Under the pieces are notes generated by a model. It was given only the letters and a program-made list of their open reading frames with translations. It had not been told where the DNA came from and did not search any database. From Pardosa pseudoannulata (Eukaryota; Arthropoda; Arachnida; Araneae; Lycosidae), in the NCBI GenBank assembly GCA_032207245.1, contig CM063502.1:45638191-45702190 (forward strand): a stretch of 64,000 bases of DNA. The letters are read 5' to 3'. Shown here one piece after another: positions 24,870 to 38,758 of this stretch. Within the stretch, counting starts at the first letter, position 1. Each line of letters begins with the position of its first letter. The position numbers and the translations under genes were made by a program.

Positions 24870-27800
24870 CTAGTAATTGAAAGCTTTTCTTCAGTTTAAA
24901 TGACTAATGTATTATATAAATAAAATTAGAGATAAAAGACATTTTGTAAAAATGAGATTAATGAATTTTTGAGTGAACGCATAAAAAAATTAAAGAACAT
25001 AATTGGAATATAATGGTATAGTCTCGCAGAATCTTTTTTCTTATTTCATTTTCGATTAACATAGAGAAACGAAATAAAAAATATCTATGTAATTATTGAC
25101 ATCATTATACTTAAAATAGAAAGCTTTCGATTTCTAACGAGGTTTTTTTTTAGAAAACTTATTTTTCTTTTAACCACCATTTTTTTAATTATATTTAAAT
25201 TGGAAAAAGCAGACTTTTCTTATTTAAATGTATTATTTCAGGCATTTAAAAGAAATAAGTATAGCAGAACTGGCAAAGACAACTAAGTAAAAATTTCTTA
25301 TAGGAAACAAATCACAAAATAAGTCACAGCCAAATTCGATTGTATCTTGCAAAAGATGGACACATGAAAAATTCTTTGTTATTCTTTTCAAATTAATTGA
25401 ACAGATTTTTCATTTTGATACTTTAATAGATAGTGAAATCTAAGTAAATGGTTTTTCATAAATTTTGAACACGTTTAAGAATTTAAATATTCTTTCATGT
25501 GCAAAGATTCTAATATTACAACGCACTTTTTGTCAAAATTAAGAATAATGAAGATGCAAAATTAAATATAATTCAATAATTATGGTGCGAAATACATACG
25601 AGATCAATTAATGTCCAATTATATTAAATTATGGTTAATATTTTGGTTTGCATCAGTTTGTATTTATCAAGATCCATTTTTATCATTTTTATTTAAAATA
25701 AATATTTTCATATGACTAGCCATTTTTCTTTAATTTAGCATCCAAAATTCGTTTTATCTATTTTAATATGTGCTATATGAAAGTTGCAAGTTTACTGCAA
25801 ATTCTAAGATGATTTTAGTCTTTAAATTTTTTCTGTGATCTCCGATTACCCGACAAGGGTTAATGCTGCATTAAATTTCAAAATCTAGGTATAATACAAG
25901 GGTTCATTTCCATTTTTATTATTTATCCCCAATAAACGTGCTTGTAAAATGAACTTATGAATATCCCCATTTCTAAAATAAGCATTTTTTACAACGGATT
26001 TTATGTACGTTAAGAAAGAAGTAGGCTATGAATTTTCTAAATTTAGTTCTTTTTTGTTACTGTTGTTGTATTGTCTCTTTCTTAAATCAGTATATAAAAA
26101 TTATAAAAGCTTCTCAAAAGACTGTTTTTAAGGTAGAATAGAAGCAAATTTTTTTATTCTTTTCTTTCATAATTTCATTTATATAAAATGTATGGTATTT
26201 ACAAAACTAAGATATTTTAAGTTTATCTTAGCTAAGTGACTTAAATACTATTTACTAGAATTATTATAGAAATTTTTATTTCAATCTACAGATTAAAGAA
26301 AGAAGTGAACTCTAAATAACATCTACCAGTTTTTAAATTAAAAAATGCTTGTTCTTAAAATAAGTAGTATACTACTACAGTGCAACCATTATAATAGGGT
26401 AGAATTGATAAATTCTTTTTAGTGGAACAACTTTTACTTGGGACGTAATGATCTTCACTGATGTTATCAAAGTTTTACGAATATTTTAAAATATAAATTT
26501 AGTTGATAATCATATGCTATGATATTAATATACTGTTTAATCTCAGAATCTCTTATCAAAATAATAAAAATTGATTCTTTTCGTCTCATAATGTAAAATC
26601 GGATGATTGATTATGATCATTAAGCAGCCGCTAAAATAGAGTAAACTCTAAGTATTAGATGTTAATAATATTTACACAACTAAATAATGAATGTAGCTTA
26701 AAAATGATATGAATTAATATTTATATAATTTTTTTTATATTACTTAGACTACAATAGAAAAGTCCTCACCTTAAGTCACTGCCCATTCCCAGATGTTTTA
26801 CTGATATCATTGTCCATTTTGAAAATAAACTGGCACTTTAGGCTTTTTTAGATTTATTATACTAAGAATACCTTAAAGAATAAATTTTGATCAAAAGGTT
26901 ACTTTGGGATCTTAATGTCTTTATATAAATATTTGTATGTTTGTGTTTCATTAGAGGTACGAATATTTCATTTTGCAACACTAAGAATTCTCTTTCTTAT
27001 TATCGAACAACATCACTCCTTCTCCACTAAGTGACTTGCTAGCATAAATAAATTTTTTAGCTACGTATAAATACAAAAGGTATATAGAATCAACCAGAAA
27101 AGCTACCAGCTAAAGTATCTTACCGGCTGTCTTAAAGTAATTTATGTGATATGTAATATCATCCAACAAATTCCATTTCTGGTTCTTATATTAAAATTGG
27201 TTTTTTTGCAAAAAGATTTAAATCATTTAAATTAAAAGAATAAACATTTTTGTTTTTATCTATATATCCGTTATTTATGGTCTTAAAAACATTAAAACTT
27301 AGTAAAATAAATCCCAAAATTTTCCTAATACATGAACCCAAAAACTCTTGGTCATTTTCAAAGATTCAATAGTTACAGAACTGATATTAAAAGAATTAAG
27401 ATAACGTCATAGCTACAGTCAAACAGAACTGATTGAAATGTATTACAAAACTGAATAGGAATGACGTAATAAAAATGAAATCTAAGTGTAGAAGATAAAG
27501 AAATAAATATGTAGAAATTACATATTATTAAATAGAAACAAATAAAAAATGCATAAGAAATGATGGCAAGTTTGAATAAAATTTTAAAAAAAGAAATTTT
27601 TTAAATTTTTTAAAATTGGATAAAACAACATAAAATGCACTTTTTTAAAACAGATAAAAATGAAGAGAGAATAAAATATTTTAGTAACGCTATTAAATTA
27701 GAGGTATTTAAGAAGAAAAAAAAGATTATTTACGAAGTGAAAACAATGATATGTTTTTAGGAAATATATAAATTTTTATACAACTGTCAAATTTGCAAAC

Positions 27801-29985
27801 TTTAGTTTGAAGACAAATAAAACGTTATTTAAGAGGTCATAACATTTTAGAATTCTGATGACAGTTGTAGATAGACACATAAAACAACTAGTTTTAGGTT
27901 CAATCAATAAGAAAATTTACATATATAAAAATTTAAAAAATAATAAATTCTGAACCACTAAATCGAAATTGAAATATTCTAATCATGTAATGAACTGTAG
28001 AACTCTTAAAGGATAAAAGTTACAAAAATATTAAAATATTAAATTGAATTAGATCCAGGGAAAAAAATTAATCTCGCTTAGAGGTGATGAATCATATCGA
28101 TGTTCTACTGAAATTAAAAAAAAAATGTGTTCAATTTTTCAATAATTCACATTATTTTGATAAATTTTATAACAAATTTAAATCTTTAAAAATATTTAAT
28201 GAGTATTTTTATTTGATTTACATTGATGTTGTCGAGTTCTTAAATGGTTTCATACATTGGTGATTGGTAACACTGAAATTCATTATATTGAAATTTTAAG
28301 CGATACAGAGTAGTACGGAAAAGGTTTTAATATCGACCGTAAATTTTAGATAGCCTCAAAGAAGCCTTACAAATTATGGCAAACCGTATGTATTTGTATA
28401 AAAATATACAAACATGCAAACGTTTAAATATAGATGTGTACAATCACTTTTATATCCAGAGTTAATTTTAATTTTATTGCTTTCAATTTTTAAACACATT
28501 ATTAGCTAAAATAATGAGATATTAGTAAAAGACTTACATTAAAATGAATGCTCTTATAAAGAAAAGAGTGAAATTTGTTTAAAAACCTTTAAAATATTTT
28601 AAATTACATAGTGGAAGCTTCAATGTTCAATTAGTAATTCAAAATTTCCTCATTTTTATTGATATTTAAAAATGAGAAAAATAAAGTCCCATTTTTAATT
28701 GATTTTTAACGAACATATTATGTGCACTCTTGTAAGTTTTATATATAAGAATAATTCTGCTTTGAAAAAAAATAAATTTTTGAATTTCTATTAGATGTCT
28801 TTATAATATTTTAACACATTAATATTCTTATTATTTCTTCTGAATATATAACAATGAATATAAAAAAACCGTAATTATTAAGGTTTCCTAAAAAATCGGA
28901 TGTTAAATGTGGGCAACTTCGACTATTATAGCTTGATCTTCTATTCAAGGAAGATCTGGTTAAACTTCAATACACCATAGAAATTAAACATCATAAAAGG
29001 TCATTTATAAAATATAAAATTTTCAGGATAAAATAATTTTTTGCTATCATACATAAACACAGTACTGTAAAGGGAAATTTTGTGATAGACATAGATATTC
29101 CTATGGATTTTATATACCTGCTAAAAAATGTCATTTTAAAGGCTTATAAAATCATAGATTGTAGAAACAAATGACAAAATTGTAAATAATTGCAGGTACT
29201 TAAGATGTAAGAAGTGCTTCAAGAATATACATATGCCCCCCTAAAAGGGAAAAAAATTAAAAACCAAAAAATTATACAAATTAATTTTTAACTATCCTAA
29301 AAATGGGACACTATGCGTTAATGGATGTATACCATTTTCTTACAAATACAAAAAACATTTGTTTTTACATAATACAAGACAAAAAATATAAGAGTAAGAT
29401 TTAAACTAAATTAAAATTGCACCTAAATATTAAACTTTAAAATAAACATAGTGTAAAGATAAAATATTTCGTATTCCATTTAAAACCAGATATTTATGAA
29501 TTCGATACCATAGTACCTAAAAGGGGAATTTAAATATTTTGTTTTACCTCACATAAGCATACTTTTTCTAATAATTGGTACTCGTTGAAGTATATAAATT
29601 TCTCTAAACGTTAAAAGACTGGGAAAAAATATAGCTCAAATTCTTGTCAAACTATTAACCCTCCTGTACTTCCTTTAAATTTTTCTATCAGAATCTATCA
29701 CGGAATAACATTCTCCAATCCTTAAGTAGAATTAGTCTAAACTTTTTATCTAATTTCTTACTGGATTTTGAACATAGACTCTGAAGTGATCCCAAAGGAA
29801 TGATTTCATTTAAAAGAATGATTCTCTGGAATACAGGCTATTTCAGAGCTAAATGCGTTAAAAAAAATTCCTCTAGAACTTACAGAAAGCAATTTTACTT
29901 TCTTTAAAAAATTACATTTCTTTAAAAGAAGTTAGATTCGATGTAGCACTTTCAGAGAATCGTAAATTAAATTTAAAGATTATAA
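24870..29985. other. featureless AT-rich stretch (5 kb)
   Basis: Uniformly AT-rich with short homopolymer runs. I found no exon signals with coding content, no element termini and no tandem repeats. Confidence 0.5.
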
Positions 29986-29987
29986 GC

Positions 29988-30130
<143 letters not shown>

Positions 30131-31039
30131 AATGCATGTATTGAAGTGTAAGTTTTCCCTAGAAATTTGTGCATTCCCTAAAACTCAATGAGTGTAAAAT
30201 AATTTTTTTAAATATTTTAATATTAAAAAAATTCAATAAACTAAAACCATTCACATTTCAAACAATATAGTATTTTGTATTCACAAAATGTTTTAACTCA
30301 TAATATTTCAGCGTTTAATATATCGCTATTTATTTCGCTAGAATGTATAAATCAAATCAGGCTTTTAAATCAATTCGTTCATTTCAAATACTCAGAAGGT
30401 CTAGATTTTTAGAACAAAGAATGTATGGCAGTCCTCTAATGCGGTTTGTGCATCTTTTATGTATCTTTCAAAAACTGTATTCTTTTATTATATTTCAAAA
30501 ACTACATAATAATTTTCTTCACGAGTATCTTCAGAAACTAAAGAATAAATTGTTAAATTTTGCTAAAAAAGATCGCTGTCACAAATGTTGAATTGAAAAT
30601 AATCGAATATTTGGTTTAAGTAACCCTCGGGTCATTTATCTAGTTAAATAAACAAGTGCCGTGATCACAAGGTTCTCTAAAATCATTCTTTTCTGATTTT
30701 TACTTTTTTCTTCTTTTCTTGGGTTCTGTTTTCCTTAATTCTTGTAGTTCATTGGTGATGAGGTTATTCCCAGATAAACTGTCGTCTTTCTATCTCCTCT
30801 AACTTTTACTGAAGTCTCCTACGCATGATATATCATCAATGTTGATAGTTTATACATCGGCTCTTGTAAGAGATTTCTGAGACTTAGGAGAAAAGTTTAA
30901 AGTATTAATTTTTTGGTAAAGCTAGTAGTCTCAAAAAACATTGTTGTGGCCCTTCCTGCAGGTTAGTAAAAGAAGTATACAGTCCCTTATCATCTTTCAG
31001 CTGGTCTTTTTCGTGTGTTTGACTAAAAGGAAAGCTGTC

Positions 31040-31315
31040 GGTGTTCTTTTGAAGCACAATGTCGCTGGGATAAAGCTTTGAGCCCCTACAACACAGGTCC
31101 ACGTTTCGATTCCCGGGCTGAGCAAGGTTTACTCAGCTTTCATCCTATAGGCAAACTGAGGGCAAGCACTCATGGGAATTTAACACTAGGAGTTCCAAGT
31201 AAGGTTGACCACTTAACCAGAACATATGCTTCACACCCCAGAGCCCTTGGTCCCGGGAACGGAGATTGACGCCGTAGGCCCTAGTCTCTTAGGGGTTGTT
31301 CCGTGGAGGAATTTA
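31040..31315 (+). mobile_element. tRNA-derived SINE
   Basis: A pol III B-box-like element (gtttcgattcc, 31103-31113) is followed by ccgggctgagcaaggt and actcagctttcatcc. That resembles the conserved body found after the tRNA head in several invertebrate SINEs, as far as I recall. The segment then runs through ggtcccgggaacggagattg to gggttgttccgtgg. It is far richer in GC than its flanks. I did not find a convincing target-site duplication, so both ends are approximate. The frames crossing it on both strands are not taken as genes. Confidence 0.6.
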
Positions 31316-31561
31316 GTAGTTTTTTCATCAATGTACTCTCTGGATCCTGTTTTAAGGGCGACAGACGTTTCACGGATACTCGTGACCATAGCGATTTCAC
31401 GCAGTAGGGCAAATTCTCAAATTATGACAATTCTGGCTTTAGTTTCAAACGGAAGGGCAGTTATTGTGTGTCTATTGGCTATTGTAAACATGAAAATGAA
31501 TGGGAAGGGCATTATAGTAGTTCGTGACGTTGCGACAAATTGCCTTATAGACACTGGTTAG
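31316..31561 (+). other. GC-richer segment 3' of the SINE, open in several frames
   Basis: The plus strand is open from inside the SINE to a stop at 31559-31561 (111 codons, ending NCLIDTG), and parts of the minus strand are open too. Because the frame starts within the SINE, it is not a convincing gene. The segment may be an extension of the same repeat or an older repeat it landed in. Confidence 0.3.
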
Positions 31562-31569
31562 GAATTTTT

Positions 31570-32310
31570 TCAAGACACTTCATTCCCTTCATACAGAATG
31601 ATCTTCATGTATAGATATCTCTTCATATAGAATGCAATTCCTGTCTTTTCTTCTTCATTATTTCAATACGAACAAGGGGTATTATCTTTTGTTCGATATC
31701 GTCTCATGTAAGTATAAAAACAATAAAATAGTGGATAAAGCAGCTTCTAGAATTCTATGTTATATATTGACTTATATTTTTACTTTTATATATTGATGCA
31801 AAAAAATAACGTAATATATATGAAAATAATTATACCTTTTTCGTACAAATATTAAGATATTGGCTGCTAATAGAATAAATTTTAAATATTTATTCAATAA
31901 TGACATTTTACTTTCTACGTTTGTGTGACAAATGTATCACACATTTTCCCTGACTGCTCAGATGTTCCAGTGGACATCGAAAATGATCATTAAGAATGGA
32001 ATAAAGCTTGAATTTAAGTACTGCATGGATTTAGGTCTGCTTTCTGATTTAATAAATTTCCATTTTATATGATTTTTAATATAAGGAGCTAACACTTTCA
32101 CAAGCCATATATCTTTTTCTATTTTTTTGTCTCCCTTTTTTTTCTTTCTCAAACTCTTCCAATTTTCTCATCGCATTAAAGTTTTTAGTTGATAATAACT
32201 TACAACTATACTAATAACAGTTATAAGTAAACCAACGGCAATATTCTATCTATAAAGTTTTAATTATAATTTAATTATGTAATATATATTGTTATATAAT
32301 TATATATTTA
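31570..32310. other. AT-rich stretch without recognised gene
   Basis: No feature seen. Confidence 0.5.
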
Positions 32311-32317
32311 GTATATA

Positions 32318-33215
32318 CAGTGAAACTTCTCCGCGCGGCCACCCCTCTAATAGGCCAATTTTTCATGGCACGGATTTTTTTACTTATAGACCTAATGGTA
32401 AAATAACCTGTACCAGTGCCCCCCCCCCTCTAAACGGCCACAAAGTGGGATCGTCCATTTAATTTTTCAGGAAATTCTTCTCACTCCATTCTTTAATTTT
32501 GAGAAGAAAAACTCAAGGTCAAGTTTATGGTCGGATATAAGACAAAAGGATTAACTTGAGAAGTTCCTTCCGGTGGTTTCCCCCCCCCTTTCTAAGAAAG
32601 TTTAAATCTGTTATCTCGTTTGTATTCACAATTCAGATAGGGAATCCCTACTGCACCGTCCATAGAAACTGAGGGAGGAACTGGACAATCGAGCGTTGAA
32701 GGTGTAATTCCAATCGCTACAGTTCAGGAAGAATTGCACCTCTGTCAGCAAAAATGTCATTCACGCCAGTTTCATTTCATTAGTTGGTCAGTCATCTGAG
32801 TTGCAACGATTTCGAAATTCGTTTTTCTAAATTTGAAGCAGGGCATTGAAGTTCTGCATGAATATGAGAATGGCAAATCGGCAAGAAAGTTAGCTGAAAT
32901 ATTTAGCAGCGGAAGAACACAAATCAACAAAGTCATTAAGGAAAAAAAATTGATTTTGAAGGAGTACGAAGAGTACAGAACAAACAGAAACAAATTATAG
33001 CCTTTTTAAAAAATATATAAAGAAGCATGAAATAAAGTACTATTTTCTCTTTAGATAAGTTTTAAATTTCATTTACATAAAGAATATATGTCAGACTTGT
33101 TTAAATTATAGTAATTATCTTATAATAGTAAATAAAACCCTTCAGAGCGGCCAACCCCTCCAAGCGGCCAAATATTCTCGGTACAGTGGGGTGGCCGCTC
33201 AGAGGCTTTTCACTG
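32318..33215 (+). mobile_element. pogo/Tigger-type DNA transposon, internally deleted
   Basis: Both ends are cagtgaaa in inverted orientation (32318 and 33215) and each is flanked by TA (32316-32317 and 33216-33217), the target duplication of the Tc1/mariner/pogo superfamily. Homology continues inward: the left end has cgcgcggccacccc, and the complement of the right end has gagcggccacccc. Further gcggcca/acggcca motifs (about 32435 and 33149-33170) look like subterminal transposase-binding repeats. At 898 bp it is much shorter than an autonomous Tigger. It keeps only the start of a transposase reading frame (32827-33000) and lacks the DDE catalytic domain, so it is non-autonomous. Confidence 0.88.
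32827..33000 (+). pseudogene. Tigger/CENP-B-like transposase, N-terminal HTH fragment
   Basis: Fifty-seven codons read LNLKQGIEVLHEYENGKSAR, then KLAEIF, GRTQINKVIKEK and LKEYEEY before a TAG. This is the psq/CENP-B N-terminal helix-turn-helix that binds the transposon ends in pogo/Tigger elements and in the related host CENP-B and jerky proteins: the first helix, the NGKSARKLAE turn and the TQINK recognition helix. No ATG lies in frame directly upstream, and nothing of the second HTH or the DDE domain follows. It is a truncated relic, though its HTH core has stayed open. Confidence 0.85.
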
Positions 33216-33219
33216 TATT

Positions 33220-36050
33220 TAAATATATAAATTAATATTTTACATTTTATAATTGATAAAATTATCACCAATACACTTGTAATAATTTGGAATCTGTAGT
33301 ACATCGGCATTTTATTTGTAAAAAATGATAAAATACCTAAAGTATTAATATCTACTAGGCATCTGTAAAAGAGCATATTTTTGACTTATAGTAACATCTC
33401 GAAAATATATGAGCCGTCAATAAAATAATGCTGATCACCGTTCAGGAACATTAAAAATATAATCTACCACTTATTATTTTTTCGCAATTCCAATAAATCC
33501 ATGTTATCTTTCTGAAATGAAGATCCATCACTTTCAGAGAAATTTTAGGCAAAAAAGTGTGAAATTAATCTTAATTTCTCGTGTAGTTAAGTATTTTTTT
33601 TTTACTTTTATCGATTATTAATAAAACACATTGATTTAGCATGACGATAAATTTAACGATATTTTCAGAAACTAAGATAGGTTCATTTTAAATATGTATG
33701 TGCTTTGAGTTTTGGTTAAACAACAGAAAAACAAATATATAAAGTGCATCTTAACGAATATATTAAGTATCTGTCTTGAATATTAAGTATCTTTATTCTG
33801 TCTTTGTGTATCTAAATTTCAATTCTGAAATGGAATTGTTCATTCGTTTATCCTAACTACACATATAAATATACGTTCTGATCATAAACAGTAATAATGT
33901 GGATGATATATTTTGTATCTCAAGCAAATGCATGTTACAAACCCTTCATATGTCTTTGTATTTTTTATGAGCTAATGTGACTTGCTTGCTAGATGACATT
34001 TAGGCGAAAATGAAAGTTCTGTGGTGCATATTAATATGAAAACATATATAAATTAATGCGTCCTTAAGTCTGCGGGAAAAATTCCAAGAATATTGACGCC
34101 TGTATATCGGTGTAAAGTATTATGTTTAATTTTTTTAAAAGGATACTATTATCCCAGACAATTATCCTTTACTTCAAGCATGTATGAAAGCTATCTGATA
34201 TAATTCACCTGTCAAATATTTTACTTTATTTATCGGATATTACTTTATTTATGTCCTTTAAGCTCCCAAACGATACCTCAAGAGGGGGCAAGTCAAGACT
34301 GGGAGTCATCTACTTGGTTCTTGCCCCTAAATTATGATGACCAACTTCGTGTTTTAACAGAGATTAATGTTTGCCACCTATATGTTGCTTCAATAATAAA
34401 ATGACCAATAATCATCTGCAGATTGGTACTGGCGAATGCTATAAAAACAAGTGTCACCATATCTTTAGAACTAAAAATACAAAAAAATTTCTTTTGATAT
34501 AATAACAGCTAATTTCATGTCATATCTTTCATATATAGATTCTGGTACTTAGAAAATAATATTATTAAATAATCATACTTAGAAAATAATATTAATCAAG
34601 TTGAAACAGTTCCGAATTTTAATATTATTTACATTAATTTAAATTATGTACTTTATAATATTAAATGTCATTTATTTATTAATTTCCTAAAATTAAATTA
34701 TACCTTTGAGTGTGAAATAATATTTCTATATTCTTTAAATTCAAAAATTAGAAACAAAACGTAATCTGTTTATCATTGAGTTGTTCATAGATTTCATATT
34801 TCTTAGTTTACTCATTCGTAGTAATTTATTCTTATATGATTTTTCTATTCCTATTCAGTACATTTATAATTTAGAATTGGAAAAAGTTCCAAATGCTTGA
34901 TTTCGATTCTTACAGTTTTCACAGCACAGTTTTTTATCTTGATTTTACAGATCAAGGTTGCAAAATGATGAAATATGTTAATTTTTATTAACAACTAAGA
35001 CATAATATAATAATGGCTTATCTGCTTCATATGTTGTTTCAAAAATTTTCTCCTGGAAGCTATTTTAGCTGAAACTTAAAAAAAAATCAAAAATACAGGA
35101 ATGGTTGAAAATATCCTAATAAAATCCAAATTCGTAGCCTCAAAAGGTTTTATCTTTCATGCTACTAAGTTGCAATTAAATGTTTAATAATTTCTCACTT
35201 CTGAAAAGGTCAAATTCCAAATTCCTAAATTGATAAGTTAATATTAAGACATTAAGATTTGAAATCATCCAGATATTGTCATTATATTAAAATAAAAATT
35301 CTCATAACTTCTTTGAAACTGTTTCTTGATATACGAGGCGTGTTGTTTTTACATATAAGTACCATTTGGAAATAAAGTATAAGAAAGTGTATTATTTTAA
35401 ATGTTAATTTTACATGAAAGCCTGTCTGTTCTTTAATCTATTTTTAAACGAAATTTCCAAAAAAATCAAAACACTTGTCGTACTGTTCAACCAACTTTTG
35501 GATTCCATACCCATAGAAAATCTTACGATAAGGAAATCTTAAGATAGTTTAAGTTTTATGGCACAGTTCCATAAAGGTCAAATCTTTAGTCCTGAAACTC
35601 ATTTAATAAAAATGAAAACCTAAATAGTCTTTTCGGTCCAATATATACATTCCCTTTCTGCATCAAGTCTTCAATATTGACAGAAAACTACTCCTTTCAA
35701 TTTTTATTCAGAATATACGATGGTATCACGTAGCTACCCTCTTTAATTATTTAAATGCTTTTTTGGAATACTTCTGAATGTTTATTACCACACATTTCAC
35801 TGAACTGTTGAGATATTTCAACCTCTTCCCGATATTTTGCATTAAGATAATAAATGATAGCGTTCATTTGTCAGTCACTTATCTCGTTTTATAATTTTCT
35901 TTTACAAAGAAAATACAGAATTGAGCTTCACTTCTATTGATAGAGATTAGTTATCACAAAATATAAAAAAATGTAAAACATAGCAAAATAATTGATTTCT
36001 AGGAATATGAAAAGAAGAAAAAAAGAAATACATCGTCATCTAACATGCAA
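33220..36050. other. AT-rich stretch without recognised gene
   Basis: A small direct duplication (atcatacttagaaaataata around 34532-34592) is the only structure seen. Confidence 0.5.
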
Positions 36051-36054
36051 TGAG

Positions 36055-36357
<303 letters not shown>

Positions 36358-36755
36358 CGTGAATAGGTATTTGTTAGTCTTAAGAGTATAGATCTAATAT
36401 CAGAAATATTAGGAACTATATATAAGGAAAATTAACTATTTTCATAAAAAATTCTTTTTTTAAATTATATAAGTATATTGAAAAAGCTAATTGCTTAAGA
36501 ATTTCTGTCAGTTCTAAACCAGAGATATAGCTCTTGAAATGCCAATTAAAATAAGTGATGTTTAAAAAAATTTTAGGCATAATCTTAATTAAAGAAATCT
36601 TATTAAACTTCTGCTGATCACACTAGAAGGAATATTAACATTTACATTGCGTTTTCATAGACAAGTACAGAAGCAGATCTCTATTTATGTAAGGGAACAA
36701 AGAGAAAGAAAACATATTCTGTTAATATGATGAAAAAATGAAGAAGAACAATTAG

Positions 36756-36899
36756 GGATATGGCTGCCGCCAATGCTGTGCAGATGTGTCAAACAAAAGT
36801 AAAAGGATGTTTCTTGCCATTACAAGCAAAACGTGCCATCCTGACAGCAGTCTTGCAGAATTGCAAGATGATACATTTGTATTGATTAAAAGAAGATGA
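36756..36899 (+). CDS. small exon-like frame, unrecognised
   Basis: After aacaattag, a plus frame of 47 codons reads GYGCRQCCADVSNKSKRMF, then ITSKTCHPDSSLAELQDDTF and a stop. A second plus frame (DMAAANAVQMCQTK...) is also open over most of the same DNA. GC content is higher than the flanks. The cysteine spacing is not one I can assign to a zinc-finger family. Fragment of a gene or transposon is equally possible. Confidence 0.2.
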   Translation, partial: GYGCRQCCADVSNKSKRMFLAITSKTCHPDSSLAELQDDTFVLIKRR

Positions 36900-36939
36900 A
36901 GTTTTTGTGTAAAAGAAACAGAATTATTATTCGTAAGCA

Positions 36940-37855
36940 CACATGCTGCATGAAACCCACTGACTGGTAAAATTTAAACTAAGTTAAAAAATTAATAAAA
37001 TTATATCACATTGAAATTGCTTTAATATATGAAATAATTAAAAAGTAAATTGAATAAAATTAAGATATTTAACATTAAATTGATCGCTGGTTGCACCAAA
37101 ATATCCTAAATTACAATAATTCAGGTGAAACGGGTTTTAGTAGTGTTCAGAATAATCAAAGAATATTGCATGTTTTTTCTTTTTAAATGACTTATAGGTC
37201 AGTCTTGGGATGCAATTTTCATTTATTACAGATATGTTAAATTCTTTCCTGAAATCATGAAATTTCAATAAGTTTGTAAAAGAAACGTTTAATAATTTTG
37301 TTTTTTTTGAAAATCATTAAATATTTTGTGAAACATAAACACCTGTAAAAAAGCACACACACGCATAATATAAGTACATATACACATACCGTAAAAATTA
37401 TGCTATACAATACTTATTTATCTTAAACTAATAATTGCCAAAATGCACAGTTTATAATATCTGTTACGAGATTTTATCGAAGAACATTTGAATAGTATTT
37501 TAAAAAGTGTGAAATTCCGTATAATATTCAAATTTTGAATTGATAACTATTTTAATAGAAATTTGAAAAAAACTGGCTACAAAATGTACATCATATATTT
37601 CATTAACTGATTAAAATTTTAAGCTTTGAGTTTAAAATAGAAATTTATTATATCAAGATGAACAGTCAGTCTTCTGTAATATAACACGTTCCCAAAGAAG
37701 TACAACATTTAGTTTAGAAACCCGTAAATCCCTATCCTTACTAAATTTAAATTTGTGTCCTACTTTTTGTATTGATTTTAAACAGTCCGATGGAATTTAT
37801 TGCGAAATCAAACATTGAACCGTTAAGTAGGAAAACACTTATCCAAACTAGATAA
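36940..37855. other. AT-rich stretch without recognised gene
   Basis: No feature seen. Confidence 0.5.
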
Positions 37856-38583
37856 CTAGAATATATTGACAAGAATGCTTCCTTTTCTTTTTTTTTCCTA
37901 TAAAATAGTTACATGTTTCAAGATATTTTTGGTTCTCCAGAAACTGATAATTTCATATTTTCAAAGATGACAAAAATGTAGGAATATTTTTAAAATGTGA
38001 GTTTATCTCAATTTTTTTAATTTCTTTCAAGAATTCAAGTTTTTAATAAATCGTAGATTTAAAAATATTTGCCTAGGTTGTATAATCATCTTGCAGGACT
38101 GAAGAGAGTTAATTGCATGCGGGTGTATTCAAGAAATTATACAGTAGGTTGATAAATTATTAGGTACACTACTCAGAAATATGTATGTTTTCGTTAAAAT
38201 GTTATTTTTTACTAGAATATATTGACAAAATTGCTTTCTTTTCTTCCTATAAAATAGTTACACGTTTTAAGATTTTTTGGTTCTCCAGAAACTGATTATA
38301 TCATACTTTTCAAAGATGACAAAAATGTAGGAATATTTTAAAAATATCAGTTTATCTTAAGAAATATTTAAATTAATTTCAATAATTTAAACATTTCTAC
38401 GTTTTTAAAGTGTTTTAATAAATCGTAGATTTAAAAGTCATTTCACAGGTTGTAGAATCATCTTGAAAGATTGAAGAGAGTTAATTACATTCAGGCGTAT
38501 TCAAGAAATTATACAGTAGTTTGATAAACTATTAGGTACACTACTCAGAATTTTGTATATTTTAGTTTAAACGTTATTTTTTG
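37856..38583 (+). repeat. tandem duplication, 356-bp period, two copies
   Basis: Copy 1 (37856-38211) and copy 2 (38212-38583) both begin ctagaatatattgacaa and share aaaatagttac, ggttctccagaaactgat, agatgacaaaaatgtaggaa and caagaaattatacagta. Both end near ttaggtacactactcagaa. The terminal acagta-ttgataaa-tattaggtacac portion resembles a Tc1-like transposon end, but no partner inverted repeat was found. Confidence 0.85.
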
Positions 38584-38758
38584 AAGAAATATTTGGTTGT
38601 ACTTGGGTAGATTTTATTAAAAATTTATAATAGTATTTAACTAAAATCAGGGATATTAATTCAGTAGGTTAAACTATTTTTTTTTCATGAAATTGCTATG
38701 TTCATATCCGATAAAAAGTCAATATAACAAGCATTGTATTTATTAATACCCTTTTCAG

